Shown here piece by piece: positions 8,320-16,752 of a DNA stretch of 64,000 nucleotides. The DNA is from Microbacterium sp. SORGH_AS_0428 (lineage in GTDB: Bacteria > Actinomycetota > Actinomycetes > Actinomycetales > Microbacteriaceae): positions 248,001 through 312,000 of the forward strand of contig NZ_JAVIZT010000001.1 in the NCBI RefSeq assembly GCF_031453615.1, in the 5' to 3' direction. Each line of letters starts with the position of its first letter. Position 1 is the first letter of the stretch. Below the pieces are notes generated by a model, which made no database searches, had not been told where the DNA came from, and was given only the letters and a program-made list of their open reading frames with translations. Position numbers and translations under genes: made by a program.

Positions 8320-8994
8320 TCAGCGTTCGACCGCTCGCACGATGAGTTCTCCCAGCCTCTGGGGCTGGGAGAACTGCGGCCAGTGGCCCGAGCCGATCGG
8401 CACGACCTCGCGGTCGACGATGGCCTGCCACTCGTCGCGAAAGCTGGGCCACTGCGCCAACTGCGCGTCGAGTTCGTCGGCGTCTGCGCCGCCGGAGAGA
8501 ACCGTCACCGGGATGCCGTGCCGGCGCCGGTCGTGCAGGTGCAGCGGGTCGGTCGGAACGGATGCCGGAACCGGAACCGCCGCGGCGGCGACGCGCGTGC
8601 GCGTGGGGCCGTCCAGGTCGGCGACATCCGGCGCATCGAACGCGTCCCAGCCGGGGAACGGGATGACGCCGTCGACGACCGGAAACGTGGCGATGCTGGC
8701 GCCGTCGGGCGCCGGCACCGTGTCGACGAAGACCACGCGCGAGACCGCCTCCGGCCGCGCGTCGGCGGCGCCCCAGGCGACATTGCCGCCGCCGCTGTGC
8801 CCCACGAGCACGACGGGCTCGCCGGCGTGGTCGATCCGGGCGACGACGGCGGCGACCCAGTCCGCCAGGTGCGTCTCCGGCGAGGACGGAAGGGTCAGCG
8901 CAACGGCGTCGAAGCCGGCGTCGTCGATCGTGGGCACCACGCCGTGCCAAGATCCGGCGTCCAGCCACAGGCCGGGGATGAGGATGAGCTGCAT
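8320..8994 (-). CDS. Alpha/beta hydrolase
   Basis: This 224-residue small hydrolase begins MQLILIPGLWLDAGSW. The oxyanion region is followed by the nucleophile elbow GHSGGG (serine at about residue 86), an aspartate-containing strand, and a C-terminal GSGHWPQFSQP with the catalytic histidine. The substrate cannot be inferred. The ATG at 8994 lies 6 bases after TAGAGT, so the transcript is probably leaderless. Its 3' end converges on fabG with a 3-base gap. Confidence 0.88.
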   Translation of the reverse strand: MQLILIPGLWLDAGSWHGVVPTIDDAGFDAVALTLPSSPETHLADWVAAVVARIDHAGEPVVLVGHSGGGNVAWGAADARPEAVSRVVFVDTVPAPDGASIATFPVVDGVIPFPGWDAFDAPDVADLDGPTRTRVAAAAVPVPASVPTDPLHLHDRRRHGIPVTVLSGGADADELDAQLAQWPSFRDEWQAIVDREVVPIGSGHWPQFSQPQRLGELIVRAVER

Positions 8995-9025
8995 TCGGGG
9001 ACTCTACGCCGAGCCTCGGCTGTCG

Positions 9026-9670
9026 TCAGGGCAGAAGCGCGATGACTTCGCGAAGGTCCACGGGGCCGATGACCAGGTCGGCCGCGACGCGCACGGCTGG
9101 TTTGGCATTGAAGGCGAGGCCCAGAGCCGCCGCGCGCATCATCGACAAGTCGTTCGCACCGTCGCCGATGGCGATGGTTCGGCGCGCATCCACCTCGTAC
9201 CGGGCGGCCCATCCGCGCAGTTGCGATGCCTTGGCCTCGGCGTCGACGATCTCTCCCGACACGACGCCCGTGAGAGCTCCGGAGTCGACCTCGAGGCGGT
9301 TCGCGCGCCACAGGTCGACGCCGAGGGCCGGCGCGATGTCGTCGAGGATCTCGTGGAAGCCGCCGGAGACCACAGCGACGATGCCGTCGCGGGCATGCAC
9401 GGCGTCGATCAGCTCGCGCACGCCCGGGGTCGGTTCGATACGCGAGCGCACGCGTGCGAAGGATGCGGTGGGCACACCGCGCAGTCGGGCGACTCGGGAG
9501 CGCAGACTGGTGGCGAAGTCGACGTCCCCGCGCATGGCGGCCTCCGTGGCCTCCGCGACCTCGGCACCGCGTCCGGCCTCGTCCGCGATCAGTTCGATGA
9601 CCTCGTTGCGGATGAGGGTGGAGTCGGCGTCGAGCACGACGAGCAGACGACGAGGGCGGGTCTCACGCAT
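9026..9670 (-). CDS. serB: Phosphoserine phosphatase
   Basis: This is the last enzyme of serine synthesis, releasing phosphate from O-phosphoserine. The 214-residue HAD protein has the nucleophile motif DADST (residues 14-18; the usual DxDST), motif II in VSGGFHEIL, the Lys of motif III in AEAKASQLR, and GDGANDL. It lacks the N-terminal ACT regulatory domain found in longer SerB proteins. The ATG at 9670 is 6 bases after TAGCGT, implying a leaderless message. It lies between a hydrolase and glgC, all on the minus strand. Confidence 0.92.
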   Translation of the reverse strand: MRETRPRRLLVVLDADSTLIRNEVIELIADEAGRGAEVAEATEAAMRGDVDFATSLRSRVARLRGVPTASFARVRSRIEPTPGVRELIDAVHARDGIVAVVSGGFHEILDDIAPALGVDLWRANRLEVDSGALTGVVSGEIVDAEAKASQLRGWAARYEVDARRTIAIGDGANDLSMMRAAALGLAFNAKPAVRVAADLVIGPVDLREVIALLP

Positions 9671-9721
9671 CCGTCCACGCTAGCGCGCGCGGGTGCGCGC
9701 ACCGAACAGCCCCTGCTGCCG

Positions 9722-10963
9722 TTACGGCTCGACGCGCACGTTCTTGCCGACGACGGTGATCCCCGAGTCGGTGACCGTGAATCCCCGGGCCAGGTCGCGT
9801 TCGCGATCGACACCCACGGTGGCGCCGTCCGCGAGGACGACGTTCTTGTCGAGGATCGCGCGATGGATGCGTGCGCCCGCCCCCACACGGACGCGGTCGA
9901 AGAGGACCGAGTCGGTGATGGTCGATCCGCCGCCGGCCAGGGTCCAAGGGCCCACGACGCTGCGCTCCAGGTGCGTCCCCGACAGCACGGATCCGAGCGA
10001 GACGACGGAGTCGATGGCGTTGCCGATCCGCCCCACCGCATCCCGCACGAACTTCGCGGGCGGCGAGTTCACCAACTGGGAGTGGATCGGCCACTGCGTG
10101 TTGTACAGGTTGAAGATCGGGAGCGTGGAGATCAGATCGAGGTGAGCGTCGTAGAACGAGTCGATCGTGCCGACATCCCGCCAGTACGCGCGGTCGCGGT
10201 CGGTGGAGCCGGGTACCTCGTTGCGGATGAAGTCGTAGACACCGGCCTCGCCGCGGTCGACGAAGTACGGCACGATGTCGCCGCCCATGTCGTGATTCGA
10301 GGTGGGAAGCTCGCCATCCGCTTCGACGGCCTCGATTAGCGCGTCGGTGTTGAAGATGTAGTTGCCCATCGAGGCCAGAACCTCGTGCGGGCTGTCGACG
10401 AGACCCGCCGGATTCTGGGGCTTCTCGAGGAACTCGCGGATGCGGGTCGGGTCGTCCGGCTCGACGTCGATGACGCCGAACTGGTTGGCCAGCCCGATCG
10501 GCTGGCGGATGCCCGCCACCGTCGCGCGTGCTCCGGAGGAGATGTGCGCGTCCAGCATCTGCTGGAAGTCCATCCGGTACACGTGGTCGGCGCCGACCAC
10601 GACCACGATGTCGGGCTGTTCGTCGTTGATGAGGTTCAGGCTCTGCAGGATGGCGTCGGCGGAGCCGGAGAACCACCGCTTGCCGAGTCGCTGCTGGGCC
10701 GGCACCGACGTCACGTACGAGTCCAGCAGCGCTGACATCCGCCAGGTCTGGGAGACGTGGCGATCGAGGCTGTGCGACTTGTACTGCGTGAGGACGACGA
10801 TCTGTCGCAACCCGGAGTTGATGAGGTTCGAGATGGCGAAGTCGATGAGTCGGTACTGTCCGCCGAACGGCACCGCCGGCTTAGCCCGGTCGGCCGTCAA
10901 CGGCATGAGTCGCTTACCTTCGCCACCCGCGAGGATGATTCCGAAGACCTTGGGTGCCGGCAT
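9722..10963 (-). CDS. glgC: Glucose-1-phosphate adenylyltransferase
   Basis: This enzyme makes ADP-glucose from glucose-1-phosphate and ATP, the committed step of glycogen (and maltose-1-phosphate) synthesis. The 413-residue protein has the nucleotide motif [16 protein letters not shown] near the N-terminus, KPAVPFGG, the YRMDFQQML segment after VVVGADHVY, the glucose-1-phosphate site EKPQNP, and a C-terminal left-handed beta-helix of short repeats. Start choice is firm: TAGTCT ends 6 bases before the ATG, and the divergent glgA begins only 46 bases away. Confidence 0.96.
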   Translation of the reverse strand: MPAPKVFGIILAGGEGKRLMPLTADRAKPAVPFGGQYRLIDFAISNLINSGLRQIVVLTQYKSHSLDRHVSQTWRMSALLDSYVTSVPAQQRLGKRWFSGSADAILQSLNLINDEQPDIVVVVGADHVYRMDFQQMLDAHISSGARATVAGIRQPIGLANQFGVIDVEPDDPTRIREFLEKPQNPAGLVDSPHEVLASMGNYIFNTDALIEAVEADGELPTSNHDMGGDIVPYFVDRGEAGVYDFIRNEVPGSTDRDRAYWRDVGTIDSFYDAHLDLISTLPIFNLYNTQWPIHSQLVNSPPAKFVRDAVGRIGNAIDSVVSLGSVLSGTHLERSVVGPWTLAGGGSTITDSVLFDRVRVGAGARIHRAILDKNVVLADGATVGVDRERDLARGFTVTDSGITVVGKNVRVEP

Positions 10964-11012
10964 GGCACCAGACTATGCCGCACGCACCCCCTGTACTAGC
11001 GTCCATGACATG
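10961..11012. promoter_or_regulatory. Compact divergent glgC/glgA promoter region with two leaderless -10 boxes
   Basis: Only 46 bases separate the two start codons. On the minus strand TAGTCT lies 6 bases before the glgC ATG; on the plus strand TAGCGT (10997-11002) lies 7 bases before the glgA ATG. The two promoters must overlap, so binding of RNA polymerase at one side may exclude the other. No clear -35 match to TTGACA is seen. Confidence 0.6.
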
Positions 11013-12200
11013 CGCGTCGACATCGTTTCCAAGGAATACCCGCCCGAGATCTACGGCGGGGCCGGAGTGCATGTCGCCGAGCTCGTGCGCGCCCTGCGGG
11101 AGCGTATCGAGGTGCAGGTGCGCGCCTTCGGAGAAGCTCGCGACGAAGCGGACACGACCTCGTATGCGACGCCCGCTGAACTCGCGCACGCGAACCCCGC
11201 CGTGAAGACCCTCGGGACCGATCTGGAGATCGTCGGCGACGTCGCCGGGGCCGACATCGTGCACAGTCACACCTGGTACGCGAACTTCGCGAGTCACCTC
11301 GCATCCCTGCTGCACGGCATCCCGCACGTCGTCACGGCGCACTCGCTCGAGCCGTTGCGGCCCTGGAAGGCGGAACAGCTCGGCGGCGGGTACGCGGTCT
11401 CGAGCTGGGTCGAACGCACGGCCTACGAATCCGCAGCGGCGATCGTCGCGGTCAGCGAGGGGATGCGGGCAGACATCCTGCGCGCGTACCCGCAGGTGGA
11501 CCCGGCGCGCGTGCGCGTCATCTACAACGGCATCGACGCCGAGGCCTGGCAACCGACCCGCGACGACGATCTTCTGCGTACGCTCGGCATCGACCCGACG
11601 AGGCCCTCCGTGGTCTTCGTCGGGCGCATCACGCGGCAGAAGGGCTTGCCCTACCTGCTCCGCGCGGCGAGACGGCTGCCCGCGGATGTGCAGCTGGTGC
11701 TCTGCGCGGGAGCTCCCGACACGCCCGAGATCCTGGCGGAGGTCGAAGCTCTGGTGCGCGAGCTTCAGGAGTCGCGTGACGGGGTGATCTGGATCGATCG
11801 ACACCTGCCGCGCCCCGAGCTGTCCGCCATCCTGACCGCCGCGACCACGTTCGTCTGTCCGTCGATCTACGAGCCGCTCGGCATCGTGAACCTGGAGGCC
11901 ATGGCGTGCGGTGCGGCCGTCGTCGGAACCGCCACCGGTGGTATCCCCGAGGTCGTGGTCGACGGTGAGACGGGACGCCTCGTGCCGATCGAGCAGGTCC
12001 AGGACGGGACGGGGACGCCGCTGGATCCCGAGCGCTTCGTCGACGACCTCGCCCGTGTGCTCACCGAGGTGGTCTCCGACCGCGAACAGGCCGAGCGCTA
12101 CGGTGCCGCCGGCCGCCGCCGTGCGGTCGAGGACTTCAGCTGGACGCGCATCGCCGCACAGACCGAGCAGCTCTATCGTGAGGTGCTCGGGACGCGCTGA
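11010..12200 (+). CDS. glgA: Glycogen synthase / maltose-1-phosphate synthase (GT4)
   Basis: This is a GT-B glycosyltransferase using ADP-glucose. The 396-residue protein has MRVDIVSKEYPPEIYGGAGVHV at its N-terminus, HSHTWYANFASH, VVTAHSLEPLRPWK, the C-domain GRITRQKGLPYLL, and the donor motif PSIYEPLGIVNLEAMACG. Length and motifs match the actinobacterial GlgA group that includes Mycobacterium Rv1212c (GlgM), which joins ADP-glucose and glucose-1-phosphate to maltose-1-phosphate, so the product may be maltose-1-phosphate rather than glycogen. The ATG at 11010 is 7 bases after TAGCGT. Divergent pairing with glgC supports the pathway. Confidence 0.92.
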   Translation: MRVDIVSKEYPPEIYGGAGVHVAELVRALRERIEVQVRAFGEARDEADTTSYATPAELAHANPAVKTLGTDLEIVGDVAGADIVHSHTWYANFASHLASLLHGIPHVVTAHSLEPLRPWKAEQLGGGYAVSSWVERTAYESAAAIVAVSEGMRADILRAYPQVDPARVRVIYNGIDAEAWQPTRDDDLLRTLGIDPTRPSVVFVGRITRQKGLPYLLRAARRLPADVQLVLCAGAPDTPEILAEVEALVRELQESRDGVIWIDRHLPRPELSAILTAATTFVCPSIYEPLGIVNLEAMACGAAVVGTATGGIPEVVVDGETGRLVPIEQVQDGTGTPLDPERFVDDLARVLTEVVSDREQAERYGAAGRRRAVEDFSWTRIAAQTEQLYREVLGTR

Positions 12201-12241
12201 TCCGGCTCGGCGTCAACCACCGGCCCGGTAGGCTGGACGGC

Positions 12242-13027
12242 ATGCCGCAGGTGCTGGATTTCTCCGACGTCGTCGTCCGCCGCAACGCCAAGGACATCGT
12301 CTCCCATCTGGACTGGCAGGTGGATGGCGACCAGCGCTGGGTGGTCCTCGGCGCGAACGGCGCGGGCAAGACCACGATCCTGCAGCTCGCGGCGACCCTC
12401 GATCACCCGACCTCCGGCGCGGTGACGATCCTCGGGGAGCGGCTCGGGCGCACCGATGTGTTCGAACTGCGACCGCGCATCGGATTCGCCTCCAGCGCGA
12501 TGGCCAAGCGCATCCCCGCCGAAGAGACCGTCCTGAACGTCGTGCTCACCGCGGCCTTCTCCGTCCTCGGGCGTTGGAACGAGCAGTACGACCGCATCGA
12601 CGAGCGCCGGGCACTGCGCGTGCTCGCGGAGTGGAAGCTCGACCATCTCGCCGATCGCACCTTCGGCACGCTCTCCGACGGCGAGCAGAAGCGCGTCCAG
12701 ATCGCCCGCGCGGTCATGACCGACCCCGAGCTGCTGCTGCTCGACGAGCCGACCGCGAGCCTCGACCTCGGCGCCCGCGAGGAGCTCCTCGAGCTGCTGA
12801 GCGGCTACGCGCAGGCGCCCACGACGCCGGCGATGGTCATGGTCACGCACCACGTCGAAGAGATCCCGGTCGGCTTCACGCACGTGCTGCTGTTGCGTGC
12901 GGGGGCCGTGGTCGCGTCGGGGCCGATCGCCGAGACGCTCACCGCCGAGAACCTCTCCGACACCTTCGGCATGCCGATCGTGGTCACCGAGGCCGACGGC
13001 CGCTACGCCGCGCGCGCGGCACGCTGA
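12242..13027 (+). CDS. Stand-alone ABC transporter ATP-binding protein
   Basis: This 261-residue cytoplasmic ATPase has Walker A GANGAGKTT (residues ~39-47), signature LSDGEQKRVQIARAV (a variant of LSGGQ), Walker [13 protein letters not shown] and a switch histidine in VTHHVEEIP. No permease gene lies nearby, and the overall look resembles YlmA/ModF-like orphan ATPases. The transported substrate, if any, is unknown. The ATG at 12242 lies 7 bases after TAGGCT, a leaderless arrangement. The following gene is rpmE2. Confidence 0.88.
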   Translation: MPQVLDFSDVVVRRNAKDIVSHLDWQVDGDQRWVVLGANGAGKTTILQLAATLDHPTSGAVTILGERLGRTDVFELRPRIGFASSAMAKRIPAEETVLNVVLTAAFSVLGRWNEQYDRIDERRALRVLAEWKLDHLADRTFGTLSDGEQKRVQIARAVMTDPELLLLDEPTASLDLGAREELLELLSGYAQAPTTPAMVMVTHHVEEIPVGFTHVLLLRAGAVVASGPIAETLTAENLSDTFGMPIVVTEADGRYAARAAR

Positions 13028-13061
13028 GCGCCGGATGCGGCGAAGCGCCGCTCCTCCTGTT

Positions 13062-13126
13062 AGACTCGTCTTTTGGTGCTTCCGGCACCGCAGACTTTCC
13101 TCCGAAGCACTCCCGCAAGGAACACC
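13062..13126 (+). promoter_or_regulatory. rpmE2 promoter and candidate L31 leader
   Basis: TAGACT at 13062-13067 is a plausible -10 box, giving a leader of about 50 bases. The leader contains the hairpin GGTGC-TTCCG-GCACC (13075-13089) and an AAGGAACACC ribosome site. Actinobacterial L31 leaders are a described class of autoregulatory RNA; whether this short leader belongs to it is inference. Confidence 0.4.
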
Positions 13127-13378
13127 ATGAAGACTGACATCCACCCCGACTACCGCGACGTCGTTTTCCGCGACCTCGGCTCGGGCGAGACCTTCCTCAC
13201 CCGCTCGACGGTCTCGAGCGACAAGACGATCGAGCTCGACGGCGTCGAGTACCCCGTCGTCGACGTCGAGATCTCGTCCGCCTCGCACCCGTTCTACACG
13301 GGCAAGCAGCGCATCATGGACTCGGCCGGTCGCGTCGAGAAGTTCAACCAGCGCTTCAAGAACTTCGGCGCCAAGTAA
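13127..13378 (+). CDS. rpmE2: Ribosomal protein L31 type B (zinc-free form)
   Basis: This is a 50S ribosomal subunit protein of 83 residues, beginning [20 protein letters not shown] and ending [10 protein letters not shown]. It contains no cysteine at all, so it is the C-minus paralogue that does not bind zinc. In many bacteria this form replaces the zinc-binding L31 when zinc is scarce under Zur control; I see no Zur-like palindrome here, so it may instead be constitutive. The ATG follows AAGGAACACC. A strong terminator follows. Confidence 0.96.
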   Translation: MKTDIHPDYRDVVFRDLGSGETFLTRSTVSSDKTIELDGVEYPVVDVEISSASHPFYTGKQRIMDSAGRVEKFNQRFKNFGAK

Positions 13379-13387
13379 GACGCCATC

Positions 13388-13429
13388 ACGCACGAAGGGC
13401 CCCGCGTTCTCGCGGGGCCCTTCGTGCGT
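13388..13429. terminator. Strong bidirectional hairpin terminator between rpmE2 and the exonuclease gene
   Basis: A perfect 19-bp stem (ACGCACGAAGGGCCCCGCG, 13388-13406) pairs with its complement at 13411-13429 around a TTCT loop. It lies between the ends of two convergent genes and would stop transcripts from both sides. Confidence 0.85.
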
Positions 13430-13430
13430 C

Positions 13431-14195
13431 TCACCGGATCGGCCAACGTCCGTCCACGGGATCGAGCGGATCGATGCGACCGATGCGGACGAAGTACTCG
13501 GTCAGGCTCTCCGCCTGAGACCTCGCCCAGGCGATCTGGCTGGTGTGCAGCTCCGCGACGGCCGTCGGCAGGAGATCGCCGTAGCGTTCGCAGAGGGCGA
13601 GCGCCACTCGCCCCGCGGCGACCGCATCCGCTGCGGCTTCGTGCGCGCCCTCGAGGACGATGCGGTAGTGCTCGGCGACGACGCTCAGGGTGCGCTTGCC
13701 GCGACGATACGTGTCGAACGCCTTGTCGAGCACGAGCGGATCGATCACGGGGGACGGGTGCTCGATCGGCGACACCCCGTGGCGCGCGGCCTCGTGTCGA
13801 AGGAGCGAGAAGTCGTACGGCGCGTTGTACGCCACGACCGGGGTGCCCGCCGCGAACAGCTCCGAGAGCGCGTCGGTGACCTCGGCGACGACCTCTCGCG
13901 CGGGACGCCCGTGCGCGCGAGCATGCGCCGTCGAGATGCCGTGCACCGCCTCCGCGCCCTGCGGGATCGGGATGCCCGGGTCTGCGAGCCAGGAGCGCGC
14001 CTCGAGCACGGAGCCGGTCTCGTCGAGCACGCCGACGTGCGCGGTGACGATGCGGTCGCGGGTCACGTCGACGCCGGTCGTCTCCAGGTCGAAGACGCCG
14101 ACGCGTCTGGCCCACTTCGGAGGGCGATCGGGCAGGAACGTCTCGAGGTCGAACAGCGCCTCGGGTGCGCCGGCAGGGACGGGGTCCTCGGGCAT
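13431..14195 (-). CDS. 3'-5' exonuclease, DnaQ/DEDD family
   Basis: This 254-residue nuclease has the DEDDh exonuclease motifs: Exo I FDLETTG (residues 35-41), Exo II with the aspartate in YNAPYDFSLL, and Exo III HEAAADA. It would remove nucleotides from 3' ends in DNA repair or RNA turnover; it is not fused to a polymerase subunit, so a direct role as PolIII epsilon is not implied. The ATG at 14195 follows TAGCGT by 6 bases (leaderless). Its end faces rpmE2 across the shared terminator. Confidence 0.9.
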   Translation of the reverse strand: MPEDPVPAGAPEALFDLETFLPDRPPKWARRVGVFDLETTGVDVTRDRIVTAHVGVLDETGSVLEARSWLADPGIPIPQGAEAVHGISTAHARAHGRPAREVVAEVTDALSELFAAGTPVVAYNAPYDFSLLRHEAARHGVSPIEHPSPVIDPLVLDKAFDTYRRGKRTLSVVAEHYRIVLEGAHEAAADAVAAGRVALALCERYGDLLPTAVAELHTSQIAWARSQAESLTEYFVRIGRIDPLDPVDGRWPIR

Positions 14196-14263
14196 GCGAT
14201 CACGCTACGCGAGACCACCCCCACGCTCGGATGACCACGCCGGGCGCGACGTAGACTCGAACG

Positions 14264-15163
14264 GTGACAGCGCCGCATCCCTACGCCGACAAGCTCGCGC
14301 CCATTCCGGTCCATCGGCGAAACGTCGAGGTGCTGGGTGGCGAGACCGTCTACTGGGAGTACGGCGAGGAAGACGCTCACACGACCCTCCTGCTCGTCCA
14401 CGGCTTCCGCGGTGACCACCACGGGCTCGAGCCGGTCGTCGCGAACCTTCCGGGCTTCCGTGTCATCGCTCCCGACCTCCCGGGTTTCGGTGAGACGGCG
14501 GCGATCCCGAACCGCATCCATGATCTGGAGCTGTACGCGCAGTGGCTGCACGGATTCGCGCAGGCAGTTGCTCCGGGAGCGCCGATCCTCGGCCACTCGT
14601 TCGGGTCGATCGTGGCGTCGGCTGCCGTGGCGGAAGGACTCCCGACGGAGCGCCTCGTCCTCGTGAACCCGATCGGGGCACCGGCGCTGGAGGGGCCGCG
14701 CGGCTTCCTCACTCGCCTCGCGGTCTTCTACTACCGGGCGGCGGCGCGCCTGCCCGCGCCCGTCGGCGACGCCCTGCTGCGCAATCGTGCGATCGTGCGG
14801 GGGATGAGCGTCGCGATGGTCAAGACGCGACAACCATTGCTGCGGCGGTTCGTCCACGATCAGCACGATCGCTACTTCTCGCGGTTCGCCGACCGCGACG
14901 TGCTCCTGCAGGCCTTCGTCGCGTCCGTTTCGCACGACGTGCGCGAGTTCGCGCCGCGCATCCCGCAACCCACGCTGCTCGTCGCGGCTCAGCTGGACGA
15001 CATCACACCGATCGAGGCGGAGCGAGCCCTGCGGCGGCTGTTCCATGACGCGGAGCTCGTCGAGATCCCCGGCGTGGGCCATCTCATCCACTACGAGACG
15101 CCAGAGCCGGCGGCCGCGGCGATCAGTCGCTTTCTTGCGCCTTGCGCTGACGGTAGGCGTTGA
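14264..15163 (+). CDS. Alpha/beta hydrolase
   Basis: This 299-residue hydrolase has LLLVHGFRGDHHGL (oxyanion region), LPGFGETA, the nucleophile elbow GHSFGS, an acidic residue in LDDITPIEAE and a catalytic histidine in GVGHLIHYE. Substrate unknown. The GTG at 14264 lies 6 bases after TAGACT (14252-14257), implying a leaderless transcript. Its last 41 bases overlap the 3' end of the convergent CGNR regulator gene. Confidence 0.9.
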   Translation: MTAPHPYADKLAPIPVHRRNVEVLGGETVYWEYGEEDAHTTLLLVHGFRGDHHGLEPVVANLPGFRVIAPDLPGFGETAAIPNRIHDLELYAQWLHGFAQAVAPGAPILGHSFGSIVASAAVAEGLPTERLVLVNPIGAPALEGPRGFLTRLAVFYYRAAARLPAPVGDALLRNRAIVRGMSVAMVKTRQPLLRRFVHDQHDRYFSRFADRDVLLQAFVASVSHDVREFAPRIPQPTLLVAAQLDDITPIEAERALRRLFHDAELVEIPGVGHLIHYETPEPAAAAISRFLAPCADGRR

Positions 15164-15683
15164 CGTTCATCCGGTTGCCGCAGTTGCCCGTGTCGCAGTA
15201 GCGCTTGGAGCCGTTGCGGGAGAAGTCCACGTAGACGGCACCGCAGTCATCGGCCGAGCAGACCCGGATCCGCTCGTACGCATCGGCGCGGATGACGTCG
15301 ACGAACGCCATCGCGGCCTCGATGAGGATGCGATCGGCCAGAGGTCCGTCATCGGGCGTTGCGTGGATGTGCCAGTCGTACGCGTCGTGGCGCACGAGAC
15401 GCGGCACCGCGTTGCTGTCGTGGAGCATGGCGTTGACCACGGGTACCGCCGAGTCGCGATCGAGCGCCCAGAGCTCGCGCAGGCGCGGCCGGATGCGGCG
15501 GATCGCATCCAGTTCGCCGGCATCGAGACGGATCGCCCCCGAGTAGGGGTGGAGCCGCAGGTACGCCGCGAGATCGTCGAGGTCGACGAGGCCGTCCACG
15601 TCCGGTGAAGCTGTTCCCGGCAGCGTGTTGACCATGTCGGCGGTCATGACGAGGGACGAGCGCGTGTCAGGGGTGAAAATCAA
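15123..15683 (-). CDS. CGNR zinc-finger regulator (ABATE domain)
   Basis: This is a putative DNA-binding regulator of 186 residues. The N-terminal ABATE-like region (LPGTASPDVDGLVDLDDLAAYL, then RLRELWAL) precedes a C-terminal CGNR finger: C-SADDC, then RYCDTGNCGNRMNVNAYR. The TTG at 15683 is chosen because AGGAG lies 5 bases upstream and the family starts at this point (LIFTPDTRSS); a GTG at 15716 is in frame but adds 11 residues. It is divergent from an EamA exporter and probably controls it. Repeats in the shared promoter are listed separately. Confidence 0.88.
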   Translation of the reverse strand: MIFTPDTRSSLVMTADMVNTLPGTASPDVDGLVDLDDLAAYLRLHPYSGAIRLDAGELDAIRRIRPRLRELWALDRDSAVPVVNAMLHDSNAVPRLVRHDAYDWHIHATPDDGPLADRILIEAAMAFVDVIRADAYERIRVCSADDCGAVYVDFSRNGSKRYCDTGNCGNRMNVNAYRQRKAQESD

Positions 15684-15684
15684 G

Positions 15685-15742
15685 TTGACTCCTGACTCGA
15701 TGGAGGATAGCGTCACCAGCGTTCCTCTAGTTTACTCCTGAC
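15685..15742. promoter_or_regulatory. EamA promoter with two near-identical 12-base direct repeats (candidate CGNR operator)
   Basis: TTGACTCCTGAC at 15685-15696 and TTTACTCCTGAC at 15731-15742 differ at one position and are 46 bases apart. The first covers TTGACT, which with TAGCGT at 15708-15713 (17-base spacing) makes the best -35/-10 pair in the window, reading toward the EamA gene. One repeat would block the -35 box and the other lies in the leader. The reverse complement of the first also carries the AGGAG ribosome site of the CGNR gene, so part of the match could be due to that. Confidence 0.5.
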
Positions 15743-15750
15743 AGCCGGAG

Positions 15751-16752
15751 ATGCCGATGGTCGCGCAGACCTCCTCCCTCGCCGTGGTCGAGCCGCTGCC
15801 CGTGCCGGGTCACCGCGTTGCAGGCCTCGCCGTCGGGCTCGCGTCCGCATTGGCTTTCTCCTCCAGCGGGCCGGTCGTGAAGCCGCTGATCGAGGCGGGG
15901 TGGACTCTGGGGGCCGCGCTTCTGGTGAGGATGTCGCTCGCGGCGCTCATCCTGTCGCCCGCTCTGATCCGCGCGGTGCGCCGCCGGCCGGGCGTTCTGA
16001 GCCGGCAGTGGCCGCTCATCGTCGGCTTCGGTCTGACGGGCGTCGCGGGCTGCCAGATCTTCTACTTCGCCGCCATGCAACGCATGCCCGTGGCCGTTGC
16101 GCTTCTCGTGCAGTACCTCGCGCCGGTGCTGCTGGTCCTGCTCGCCTGGGTGCGCACACGTCGCGCTCCGTCCCGGCTGGTTCTGACCGGGTCCGCGGTC
16201 GCGATCGTCGGTCTCGTGCTGGTCGTGGACATCGCGGGAGCGCGCTTCGACCTCGTCGGCACGCTCTTCGCACTCGGTGCCGCAGTCTGCGTCGGGGCGT
16301 ACTTCCTGCTGTCCGAACGCACGGGCGAGGAGCTGCCTCCCCTGGCCCTGGCAGCGGGCGGACTCATCGTGGGTGCGGTGCTCATGGGCCTGCTGTGCGC
16401 CACCGGGCTGTTGCCGTTCGCGGCCCCCGATGTGTCCGTCGCCCTGGCGGGATTCGAGATGCCGTCGTGGGTCGCCATCGGCTGGGTCGGTGCCGTCGCG
16501 ACGACGCTCGGCTACGCCCTGGGGGTGATCGCCGTGCCGATGCTCGGCTCGCGGGTGGCATCCTTCGTCGGGCTGTCCGAAGTGCTCTTCGCGCTGCTGT
16601 TCGCCTGGCTGCTCCTGGGCGAAGCCCCCGGTGCGGTCCAGATCCTGGGCGGTGCGGTCCTGATCGTGGGCGTCGTGCTCGTGCGGATGGACGCCTCTGC
16701 GGTATCTGCGCGGTCGGCCGGATCTAGCGCTGCGGTTGCGCCAACGCCATGA
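15751..16752 (+). CDS. EamA/DMT family transporter
   Basis: This 333-residue inner-membrane protein is made of two EamA repeats with about ten membrane helices: SALAFSSSGPVVKPLIEAGW starts the first, and VGAYFLLSERTGEELPPLAL starts the second. Such proteins usually export metabolites or amino acids. A second ATG at 15757 has GGAG 6 bases upstream and may be the true start. It is divergent from the CGNR regulator and converges on the Lrp regulator with a 29-base 3' overlap; one or both may control it. Substrate not predictable. Confidence 0.9.
   Translation: MPMVAQTSSLAVVEPLPVPGHRVAGLAVGLASALAFSSSGPVVKPLIEAGWTLGAALLVRMSLAALILSPALIRAVRRRPGVLSRQWPLIVGFGLTGVAGCQIFYFAAMQRMPVAVALLVQYLAPVLLVLLAWVRTRRAPSRLVLTGSAVAIVGLVLVVDIAGARFDLVGTLFALGAAVCVGAYFLLSERTGEELPPLALAAGGLIVGAVLMGLLCATGLLPFAAPDVSVALAGFEMPSWVAIGWVGAVATTLGYALGVIAVPMLGSRVASFVGLSEVLFALLFAWLLLGEAPGAVQILGGAVLIVGVVLVRMDASAVSARSAGSSAAVAPTP

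Noticed and set aside
8291..10339. 682-residue plus-strand open frame across hydrolase, serB and glgC
   Set aside because: It crosses three genes that are each well supported on the other strand.
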